Assembly (NCBI GenBank): GCA_026986455.1
Contig: JALSON010000014.1
Span: 1-5,711, forward strand
DNA: 5,711 nucleotides
Origin: Thermococcaceae archaeon
GTDB taxonomy: Archaea; Methanobacteriota_B; Thermococci; Thermococcales; Thermococcaceae
Direction of reading: 5' to 3'
Every line of letters starts with the position of its first letter. Positions within the stretch are counted from its first letter, which is position 1. The translations under genes were made by a program, and so were the position numbers. The notes below the pieces were generated by a model. It was not told where the DNA came from. It saw only the letters and a program-made list of their open reading frames with translations, and made no database searches. Shown here piece by piece: positions 1 to 5,164 of the stretch.

Positions 1-2
1 AA

Positions 3-440
3 GCGAGGAGAATAGCATTCAGCTCAAGGAAAAAGATTGAGAAGCTGAGGGAAATCCTTGAAAAGCACGGGGGAGAGAAGATAATCATCTTCACGAGGCA
101 TAATGACCTTGTATACAGGATATCGAGGCGCTTCCTGATTCCTGCAATAACCCACAAGACGGACAAAAAGGAGCGGAGTGAAATCCTGAAAAAGTTTAGA
201 GAAGGCAAATATAAAGCGATAGTCAGCAGTCAGGTTCTTGATGAGGGTATAGATGTTCCGGATGCGAGTGTTGGGGTTATAATAAGCGGCACCGGCTCCT
301 CAAGGGAGTTCGTGCAGAGGCTCGGGAGGATTTTGAGACCAGCTCCGGGGAAGGAGAGAGCCCTTTTGTATGAGCTTGTGTCGGCGGGAACGAGCGAAGT
401 TAGAGTTGCAAGGAGGAGGAAGTCCCGGCTGAGGGGATAA
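3..440 (+). CDS. XPB/Rad25-like SF2 DNA helicase, C-terminal part (5' end outside window)
   Basis: The frame is open from base 3 to TAA at 438-440, giving the last 145 residues of an ATP-dependent DNA helicase. It is the second RecA-like domain of superfamily 2. [11 protein letters not shown] strand comes first, then a motif V-like [15 protein letters not shown] (about 222-266), then a motif VI-like QRLGRILRP (about 315-341) with the arginines expected to contact ATP across the domain cleft. The SQVxDEGID and QRxGRxLRP patterns favour the XPB/Rad25 (COG1061) group over ordinary DEAD-box helicases. Archaeal XPB homologues are proposed to act in DNA repair or transcription-linked unwinding, often beside the nuclease Bax1; the gene that follows here does not resemble Bax1. 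The protein ends in a basic tail (RRRKSRLRG). The ATPase domain with the Walker motifs lies upstream of the window, so the XPB assignment within SF2 is likely but not proven. Confidence 0.85.
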   Translation, partial: ARRIAFSSRKKIEKLREILEKHGGEKIIIFTRHNDLVYRISRRFLIPAITHKTDKKERSEILKKFREGKYKAIVSSQVLDEGIDVPDASVGVIISGTGSSREFVQRLGRILRPAPGKERALLYELVSAGTSEVRVARRRKSRLRG

Positions 441-497
441 AGGGATGCTATCAATTCAGTGACGTCAGCACAAAGCACACTAACCTAAGTGGGAAGA

Positions 498-506
498 TTT
501 TTAAAT
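498..506 (+). promoter_or_regulatory. TATA box for the 528-1850 membrane protein gene
   Basis: TTTTTAAAT with a purine-rich BRE-like flank (GGGAAGA, 491-497). Its centre is about 26 bases upstream of the ATG at 528, the usual archaeal TATA-to-start distance. Transcription would therefore begin on or beside the start codon, giving a leaderless mRNA. This fits the lack of a good ribosome binding site upstream of 528. The site lies inside any reading frame begun at the GTG at 489, which argues against that longer start. Confidence 0.6.
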
Positions 507-527
507 CTAAACCTCCTATACAGGTAC

Positions 528-1850
528 ATGAGAAGGGAGGCTGCGATTGTATCCACCGCAATACTCATGCTCGCTCTCTCGCTTGCAGCATCCCATGTCT
601 ATCCTGAATTGCAGCCTTTTAGCACTCCTCCCGAATACATTTCTCCCCTAACATTTTCAAATGAAGCCCCTGACCTTTTCTATGTTAGGTATTTCACGAA
701 TGCTTCAAGGGTTCTAGTTCTCTTCGAGGACAGAGAAAACGCCGAGAAATTTACCTCATTTATACGGAACAATTCGGTCGTGATAATCTCGGAGGGGATG
801 CATGCCGATGTCCTCATGAAGCGGGATGTTCTCAGGAGAATACTGGAGCTCGCCGATTACTCCGATGTTATGAGGCTCCCCACCGATAATTACTGGAATC
901 CTCAGAGGATTGAGAAGGAGTACAGGGATCTCGACTTCCTTCTAACGAACTACAGCTTTCCGGAGCCAATTAGGGGTTATCTGCTGGACAGATTTAGGGA
1001 GCGGAGAGAGGACATGGAGAGAATAGAACGGGCGAAAAATTTCATGCTTGCCCATAAAGGGCTTGAATTCTATGAAATTGAACTCATAAATCCTCCATAC
1101 GGCGTGAAATATCCGGATTTATCACCGGATTTGACGGTTATCCTGCTCGCCGAAACCGTTTTAATGGCTCTCATGGTTATTGAGAAAAACAGAAAGATAA
1201 GGGCGTCATTTTTAATATCCTTCCTCTTCCTGATGATTCCGGCATATCAATTTGCCATGTATGAAAGGGACTTAAGTTCATATGAGAAAACCGTCGCATA
1301 CATAACGAAAATGCCCAAGAAGTCCTTTAACCGAACCTTTTACAATGAGCTAAACGGGAGCGTTGATATTTCATGCTACGTTAAAAGCCCCGGGGAAGTG
1401 GAGGACATTCTCGAGCTCATAAACTCTTCGGGAGTTCTTGAAACCGGGCACTCACTCAGAGGCAGATGGCTTCGCATGAGGTTCGTGGATAAAAATCCCC
1501 GGAGATTTCTGCTCTCCAAGAAATGCAGTCTTGATACCTACGGATACAGCTGTCCCAGAAACCCCACCGAAAAAGAGCTTCAGGTCATAAATAAAACAAT
1601 GGAAGTGCTTGAAATGATACCCGAGGATAAAAGATATCTCGTTAAAGATGCCCTTTCGAGGTATAACAACACAATCCACGAATGCGATAGCGGCTATCTG
1701 GAAAGCATTCCCCCGGGAAAATACATGGTTAGCCTCCATGTATTTCCCGAAACCCTCTCATTACCTGATCTGCAGCTTTCTCTCCAGATGATGATATCAG
1801 CTGCGGCTGTCCTATTTCTGGCGCTTCTCCTTGGAGGAAAGGAGCAGTGA
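528..1850 (+). CDS. Four-helix envelope protein with two probable glycosylated outer domains, function unknown
   Basis: I do not recognise this 440-residue protein. It starts with RR followed by a hydrophobic helix (about 5-22), then an outer domain, two central helices (about 202-218 and 226-244) joined by the basic loop EKNRKIR, a second outer domain, and a C-terminal helix (about 421-437) ending KEQ. The positive-inside rule places both large domains outside the cell. All eight N-X-S/T sequons lie in those domains, three in the first and five in the second. The only four cysteines are in the second domain and could form disulfides. An in-frame GTG at 489 would add 13 residues; I prefer ATG 528 because the TATA box at 498-506 falls between the two. 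Two 60-base lines counted by hand are 42% GC, against about 55% in cobS and cobZ lines, which hints at a different history. The 3' end overlaps convergent cobY by 39 bp. It could be an envelope sensor, a transport partner or a surface protein. Confidence 0.82.
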   Translation: MRREAAIVSTAILMLALSLAASHVYPELQPFSTPPEYISPLTFSNEAPDLFYVRYFTNASRVLVLFEDRENAEKFTSFIRNNSVVIISEGMHADVLMKRDVLRRILELADYSDVMRLPTDNYWNPQRIEKEYRDLDFLLTNYSFPEPIRGYLLDRFRERREDMERIERAKNFMLAHKGLEFYEIELINPPYGVKYPDLSPDLTVILLAETVLMALMVIEKNRKIRASFLISFLFLMIPAYQFAMYERDLSSYEKTVAYITKMPKKSFNRTFYNELNGSVDISCYVKSPGEVEDILELINSSGVLETGHSLRGRWLRMRFVDKNPRRFLLSKKCSLDTYGYSCPRNPTEKELQVINKTMEVLEMIPEDKRYLVKDALSRYNNTIHECDSGYLESIPPGKYMVSLHVFPETLSLPDLQLSLQMMISAAAVLFLALLLGGKEQ

Positions 1851-2378
1851 TGCAACTCTTTCAGCCTTTTCCAGGTCTTCGGGAGTATTAACATTCAATG
1901 CCAGCAGAGGATTGCTGAGCTCGAAAAACTCCTCCCCCTCCTCAGCGACGGCGTTTAGCCCGACAATTGCATATCCTTTATAGACTACCGGGCTGAGATC
2001 TTTTGGAACAAGGCTTAGAGGGAGAACTCCTGTTAAGCTCCTCTTTCCATCAAAGGCTTTCTTAATGAGCCAGAAATCACATGCTTTCACAAAAGGAATA
2101 TCTGCAGAGATGCTTATAAAAGGCCCGAACTCCTTCAAAAGCTCCTGGATATCGCCCACGTAATCCCTCCCGCTTGTTTCCACAAAGGGCACTCTCTCCT
2201 TACGGCAGAGCTCTCTTGTTTTAGGCGTGTTTTTGCTCAGTGCAATTAAAACCTCATCAACTTTTTCTGCCTGCTCATAGACCCGGAGGAGCATTTCCTT
2301 GCCCGCTATTTTTAATACAGGCTTTTCCTTTCCCATTCTGCTTGATTTCCCGCCAGCTAAGATGATTATCATTGTCAT
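1812..2378 (-). CDS. cobY: Adenosylcobinamide-phosphate guanylyltransferase (CobY)
   Basis: A 188-residue MobA-like nucleotidyltransferase. In archaea CobY transfers GMP from GTP to adenosylcobinamide phosphate, making the AdoCbi-GDP that CobS uses; it replaces the bacterial CobU. The N-terminal signature LAGGKSSRMGKEKP (about 7-20) is the GTP/metal loop of this superfamily. A central SADIPFV supplies the usual metal-binding aspartate, and NVNTPEDLEKAE near the C-terminus is typical of the MobA/CobY type. I chose CobY over MobA because of cobS and cobZ nearby. The start is ambiguous: GTG 2381, ATG 2378 and ATG 2372 are all in frame. ATG 2378 overlaps the ATPase stop as TGATG, suggesting translational coupling; ATG 2372 would begin MIIILAGGK, equally natural. 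No promoter was seen inside the ATPase 3' end. The last 12 residues are antisense to the end of the membrane protein gene. Confidence 0.85.
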   Translation of the reverse strand: MTMIIILAGGKSSRMGKEKPVLKIAGKEMLLRVYEQAEKVDEVLIALSKNTPKTRELCRKERVPFVETSGRDYVGDIQELLKEFGPFISISADIPFVKACDFWLIKKAFDGKRSLTGVLPLSLVPKDLSPVVYKGYAIVGLNAVAEEGEEFFELSNPLLALNVNTPEDLEKAERVASLLLSSKEKRQK

Positions 2379-3766
2379 CACGTCTTTTCTATCATCAAAA
2401 CCTCTAAATCGCTAAGCTCCCACAGGAGACAGTTTTCCCGCAGCCGTTCCTTCCCTTCAACATGCCTGGCAACGAGCCCATAGCTTTTTTCCCAGCCTTC
2501 CAGACCAACGAGCTCCGCTTTTCTTTTTAAATCCTTAAGAATTCTCCGCGCTTCTCCCTCCTCCAGCCCCTTCCACTTAACCTCGATGAATAAGGCCTTT
2601 CTCTCCCGCTTGTTCAAAGCCACCAGATCAATCTCCTCACCCTTACGCCACCACCTGCCGATTCTGGTGAATTTAAACGGCAGTTTCCCGGAACGGTTGA
2701 GCTCCACAAGAAACTCATGCACTATGTCCTCAAAAACAAAGCCCAGATAGGAGTTCAAATCATCCATCACAGCTTCAACGAGCTCGTTTCCCATCCCCAT
2801 CTCCACCATGTCGGCGTTTGGATAGACATAGCGGAACCAGAAGGTGAAGTAGTTGTCCCTTATGCGATAATGTCCCTTTCTGCTCTTCCTGCTCGCGGTA
2901 ACTGGAACCTCCCTCCTAACGAGGCCGAGACTTATAAGCACGGAGAGGTACTTCCCGACTGTGGCCCTCTCAAGTCCTGTCTCGTTCATTATCTCTCCGA
3001 GCGTGGTGTTGCCCTTTGCTATAGCCTCCATTATTGCAAAGTAGTTCCTCGGTTCCTCAAGCTCTTCCCTCAGCACAAAGAGGGCATCACCGTAGAGGAA
3101 GGAATCCGGACGGAAATACTCCCTGAGGTTTTCAGCTATACCCTTTGAATCGTCGAACTCAATGAGGTAGGCGGGCGTCCCTCCGAGGATGCCGTAGGCC
3201 ATTACAAGCTCCTCCATTGAATAGTTGGGGAAAAATGCCCTGGCATCGAAGAATCCGAGTGGTTTGAGTTTCATCTGTGCTGTTCTCCTTCCATAAATCG
3301 GGCTTCTGTAGCCGAGAAGCTTTTCCATCATTGAAATGCTTGAGCCGCATATTACAAGATAGATTTTGGTGTTCTTCAGCCTGAGGTCCCAGTACTCCTG
3401 AAGAATTGATGGGAGCTCGGGGGAGCCTTTAACGAGATAGGGAAACTCGTCGATGACGATTATCAGTCTCTCACTTTTTGATCTCTCCGAGATGTATTCA
3501 AAGAATGCATCCCAGCTCTGAAATGGGTTTTTTGCCAGAAAAGGGTCGTTAAAATAGGAGGCGACCTTTTTGGAGAATCTCTTCAGGTTTTCATGTGTGC
3601 TCGTCTCCCTCGCCAGGAGGTATATCCCGCCGTTTCTTTTGAGAAACTCAAGGAGAAGGGCTGTTTTGCCTATCCTCCTCCTTCCGTAGACCACTATGAA
3701 CTCGGCCCTCCCGCCATTCAGTCTCTCCTCAAGAAGTTTGAGCTCTTCTTTCCTGTCTATGAACAT
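2378..3766 (-). CDS. Archaeal AAA+ ATPase with winged helix and DUF234 nuclease-like domain
   Basis: A 462-residue protein of the ATPase_2/DUF234 class (COG1672), a paralogous family expanded in Thermococcales. The P-loop domain has Walker A GRRRIGKT (28-35), Walker B LIIVIDE (101-107), a sensor-1-like LVICGSS (137-143) and GRR (159-161), where an arginine could sense nucleotide. A winged helix follows (about 248-288, TTLGEIMNETGLERATVGKYL). The C-terminal DUF234 domain has a PD-(D/E)XK-like arrangement: E346, EID with D380, and EVK with E395 and K397. All key residues are intact, so both ATPase and nuclease activities look possible. The biological role of the family is not established; mobile, defence or regulatory roles are inference. 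The ATG is supported by GGTGAG six bases upstream and a strong TATA box. The gene lies between cobS and cobY with no evident metabolic link to cobalamin and overlaps cobY at its stop codon. Confidence 0.9.
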   Translation of the reverse strand: MFIDRKEELKLLEERLNGGRAEFIVVYGRRRIGKTALLLEFLKRNGGIYLLARETSTHENLKRFSKKVASYFNDPFLAKNPFQSWDAFFEYISERSKSERLIIVIDEFPYLVKGSPELPSILQEYWDLRLKNTKIYLVICGSSISMMEKLLGYRSPIYGRRTAQMKLKPLGFFDARAFFPNYSMEELVMAYGILGGTPAYLIEFDDSKGIAENLREYFRPDSFLYGDALFVLREELEEPRNYFAIMEAIAKGNTTLGEIMNETGLERATVGKYLSVLISLGLVRREVPVTASRKSRKGHYRIRDNYFTFWFRYVYPNADMVEMGMGNELVEAVMDDLNSYLGFVFEDIVHEFLVELNRSGKLPFKFTRIGRWWRKGEEIDLVALNKRERKALFIEVKWKGLEEGEARRILKDLKRKAELVGLEGWEKSYGLVARHVEGKERLRENCLLWELSDLEVLMIEKT

Positions 3767-3770
3767 TATA

Positions 3771-3797
3771 TACTCACCAGTAAATTACTTGTGAGTA
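3771..3797. promoter_or_regulatory. 27-bp palindromic operator at the ATPase promoter
   Basis: A near-perfect inverted repeat centred on A3784. Positions 3771-3783 (TACTCACCAGTAA) pair with 3785-3797 (TTACTTGTGAGTA) with one mismatch, 3778 against 3790. Each arm is itself a dyad of form TACT-N4-AGTA, at 3771-3782 and 3786-3797, with centres 15 bp apart. It starts two bases downstream of the ATPase TATA box, covers the predicted transcript start (about 3778-3781) and includes the ribosome binding site. That position suits a repressor that blocks RNA polymerase. The regulator is unknown; the motif does not match the TATCAC-N5-GTGATA (TrmBL1) or GTTnnnAAC (SurR) sites known in this order. Confidence 0.65.
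3773..3778 (-). promoter_or_regulatory. Ribosome binding site of the ATPase gene
   Basis: Read on the - strand this is GGTGAG, six bases before the ATG at 3766. It matches the GGTGA core complementary to archaeal 16S rRNA and fixes the start. It lies within the left arm of the palindromic operator. Confidence 0.7.
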
Positions 3798-3799
3798 AC

Positions 3800-3809
3800 T
3801 TATTTAAAT
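3800..3809 (-). promoter_or_regulatory. TATA box of the ATPase (and probably cobY) transcript
   Basis: On the - strand it reads ATTTAAATAA, preceded by the BRE-like purine run GGGAAAAG (3817-3810). Its centre is about 38 bases upstream of the ATG at 3766. Transcription about 25 bases downstream would leave a leader of roughly 12-15 bases carrying GGTGAG. It sits between the cobS stop and the ATPase start, so the ATPase-cobY pair probably has its own promoter. Confidence 0.75.
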
Positions 3810-3846
3810 CTTTTCCCTGATTGGTCCGGAAGCCACAATTTTCACA

Positions 3847-4542
3847 TCAAAAATGATGGTGGCTCAGGGCCAGAATCAAAAGCGTCCCCGCCCTTGTAAT
3901 TTCAGCCGTTGCCCCAATGCAGTCACCGTTCAATCCCCCGAAGTTTTCGAGGCTTAACCTGATTACATAAGCACCGGCCAAAAGCCCCAAAACCGAAAAG
4001 ATGCTTTTTGGGCTGTAAACCACGGTGGGAAGCAGGAGGACCAGATAGAGCAGGCTCCCAATGAGGAGCTGTTTTTTATCCATCCCCTCCATAAAGTAGG
4101 AGCCGAGGCCATTCCCCAGGGGCTTTTTTGTTGCCAGAGCGAGGAGCATTGCGTACCTGGAATTGAGCTCCGCCAGAAAGATGGCGTAGAACGGGAGGAG
4201 CTGGAGGGAATAGCTCTGGAGGAGGAGAACCATCACAACCGCAAAAACTCCCGCTATGCCGGTGTTTAAGTCCTTCATTGCCTTAATCTTCCTTTCACGG
4301 TCGCCTTTGACCATCACCCCGTCGGCCCAGTCCGCCAGACCATCAAGGTGGAGCAGGCCTATGGTAAAATACAGGAGCAGAAGGGCGAGCACGTTTCTCA
4401 GGGGGACGCCAAGATACAGGATTAATGCAGGTAAGGCCGATGTTATCACCGCAAGGAGGGGAAAAGCCCATATCTCACGCCGTGCTTTTTCAAAATCTCC
4501 TTTGAGCGGAATCCTTGTCATGAAGGGTATGAGGTTCCTCAT
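3847..4542 (-). CDS. cobS: Adenosylcobinamide-GDP ribazoletransferase (cobalamin synthase, CobS)
   Basis: A 231-residue polytopic membrane enzyme that joins AdoCbi-GDP to alpha-ribazole 5'-phosphate (or alpha-ribazole), releasing GMP. The signature [11 protein letters not shown] (65-75), [12 protein letters not shown] (80-91) with its acidic metal-binding residues, LNTGIAG (92-98) and the C-terminal [16 protein letters not shown] (202-217) identify the family (PF02654). Most of the remainder is hydrophobic helix, at about 28-48, 51-64, 97-130, 158-175 and 181-196. I chose ATG 4542 over ATG 4611. [12 protein letters not shown] matches the usual family start, GGTGGGAG lies just upstream, and the upstream start would push the gene across the shared TATA box and onto the divergent small gene. 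The tail SHHHF is a small oddity. It supplies the middle step between CobY and CobZ. Confidence 0.93.
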   Translation of the reverse strand: MRNLIPFMTRIPLKGDFEKARREIWAFPLLAVITSALPALILYLGVPLRNVLALLLLYFTIGLLHLDGLADWADGVMVKGDRERKIKAMKDLNTGIAGVFAVVMVLLLQSYSLQLLPFYAIFLAELNSRYAMLLALATKKPLGNGLGSYFMEGMDKKQLLIGSLLYLVLLLPTVVYSPKSIFSVLGLLAGAYVIRLSLENFGGLNGDCIGATAEITRAGTLLILALSHHHF

Positions 4543-4544
4543 AT

Positions 4545-4552
4545 CTCCCACC
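4545..4552 (-). promoter_or_regulatory. Ribosome binding site deciding the cobS start
   Basis: On the - strand it reads GGTGGGAG, ending two bases before ATG 4542; the GGTGG part is five bases away. It supports the shorter CobS start over the in-frame ATG at 4611, which has only a weak upstream match. Confidence 0.55.
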
Positions 4553-4579
4553 CGGCCAATTAATCCAACACAGGCAAGG

Positions 4580-4588
4580 CTTAAAAAG
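4580..4588. promoter_or_regulatory. Putative shared TATA box between cobS and the 54-residue gene
   Basis: The + strand reads CTTAAAAAG and the - strand CTTTTTAAG. On the + strand its centre is about 26 bases before ATG 4610, so the small gene would be leaderless. On the - strand, a start about 25 bases downstream (near 4558-4560) would give cobS a leader of about 16-18 bases containing GGTGGGAG. Both geometries fit archaeal promoters, so one element may serve both directions. BRE flanks are not strong on either side. Confidence 0.45.
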
Positions 4589-4609
4589 ACTCCCTCCAAA
4601 CTGCCAACC

Positions 4610-4774
4610 ATGAAAAAGGAACACTACTGGATGCTGCTCGTGCTGGTTCTGATCCTGGCGGTTTTGTATACCCTCGGCTTAGTCGGTGTGCTCCCCTTCG
4701 CCATCAGCTATTACATCACGATCTTCATGATTTTCCTTTTCCTCTTCCTCAGGTGGCAGAGGAGGCTCGAATAA
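4610..4774 (+). CDS. Small two-helix membrane protein, 54 residues, function unknown
   Basis: The protein begins MKKEHYW, has a hydrophobic helix (about 8-27), a short turn near LGLVGVLP, a second helix (about 30-47), and ends RWQRRLE. Positive charges at both ends suggest a hairpin with both termini in the cytoplasm. The ATG is about 26 bases downstream of a TATA-like CTTAAAAAG, implying a leaderless transcript; no ribosome binding site is visible. The frame stays open upstream to 4256, but that part is antisense to cobS and is not taken as coding. It lies between cobS and cobZ on the opposite strand, and its last 96 bases overlap the cobZ tail. I do not recognise a family. Being clean, hydrophobic and well placed behind a promoter makes it probably real, but a hydrophobic shadow of an acidic coding strand is the alternative. 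Confidence 0.6.
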   Translation: MKKEHYWMLLVLVLILAVLYTLGLVGVLPFAISYYITIFMIFLFLFLRWQRRLE

Positions 4775-5164
4775 CCTCGTCATACAGCCGGCTATGAACC
4801 CACCGACGGCATCATCCAAAAACGGCGGCAGGTCTTTCAAAATCCCCGGCTTTCTGGTGTCGTAGCGGAAGAAGTTGAAGAGCGCCATCTTACCGCCGAT
4901 GTACTCGGCTATGTCAATCCCTATGAGCTCATCCGCCACGAGGTTTACGGGGTCTCCTTCCACTTTAAAGCCCTCCTCCAGGAGCAGGGCGGCCATGAGC
5001 AAAGCCCTGACGTTGATGTCGTTTAAATAGTGGAGCATAACCCTCTCAAGCCGTGCCCTGACTTTTTCCTCCTCATCCCCGATGTAGAGCTCCAGGGCGG
5101 TATCGATCATTGCATCGAGGGTTATGCCCCTCGATTCGAGCTTTTGAATAAATTCCCCCTTCAT
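4679..5164 (-). CDS. cobZ: PgpA-like alpha-ribazole phosphate phosphatase (CobZ)
   Basis: A 161-residue member of the phosphatidylglycerophosphatase A fold (COG1267, PF04608). Archaeal members next to cobalamin genes correspond to CobZ, shown in Methanosarcina mazei to dephosphorylate alpha-ribazole phosphate; it replaces bacterial CobC. Family motifs in order are ADELIGID (77-84), FFRYDTRKP (98-106) and FLDDAVGGFIAG (115-126), with acidic residues E79, D84, D117 and D118 for metal and phosphate chemistry. It lacks the long membrane helices of true PgpA, which supports a role on a soluble or cobamide substrate. A GTG at 5191 would add nine residues. I chose ATG 5164 because GGTGA (5173-5169) lies four bases upstream and the start overlaps the preceding stop as ATGA. 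After about residue 131 comes a proline- and glutamate-rich acidic tail that lies wholly antisense to the 54-residue gene. Annotation as plain PgpA is the main alternative. Confidence 0.82.
   Translation of the reverse strand: MKGEFIQKLESRGITLDAMIDTALELYIGDEEEKVRARLERVMLHYLNDINVRALLMAALLLEEGFKVEGDPVNLVADELIGIDIAEYIGGKMALFNFFRYDTRKPGILKDLPPFLDDAVGGFIAGCMTRLFEPPLPPEEEEKENHEDRDVIADGEGEHTD

Noticed and set aside
460..467. TGACGTCA palindrome between the helicase and the membrane protein gene
   Set aside because: It is only eight bases, lies about 30 bases upstream of the TATA box and has no second copy, so chance is an adequate explanation.
230..478. 82-residue - strand open frame
   Set aside because: Antisense to the helicase motif V/VI region, which is clearly the coding strand.
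1452..1894. Two - strand open frames of 95 and 66 residues
   Set aside because: Both are antisense to the membrane protein gene (the second also overlaps cobY) and show no domain, promoter or ribosome binding site.
2717..3148. 143-residue + strand open frame
   Set aside because: Fully antisense to the ATPase gene, whose motifs are intact; the histidine- and proline-rich composition is that of a shadow.
3767..3772. TATATA just before the ATPase ATG as a promoter
   Set aside because: It is adjacent to the start codon, far too close to serve it; the box at 3800-3809 has the right spacing and a BRE.
3771..3797. The ATPase palindrome as an RNA hairpin or cobS terminator
   Set aside because: The predicted transcript starts inside it, so the ATPase mRNA would hold only one arm; there is no T-run as expected of an archaeal terminator.
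4256..4609. In-frame extension of the 54-residue gene to a 172-residue + strand protein
   Set aside because: The extension is entirely antisense to cobS, is rich in R, S, P and T as antisense shadows are, and the promoter-like element lies inside it.
4543..4678. Adenosylcobalamin riboswitch upstream of cobS
   Set aside because: The predicted leader is under 20 bases and no B12-box-like sequence is visible; such riboswitches are a bacterial feature.
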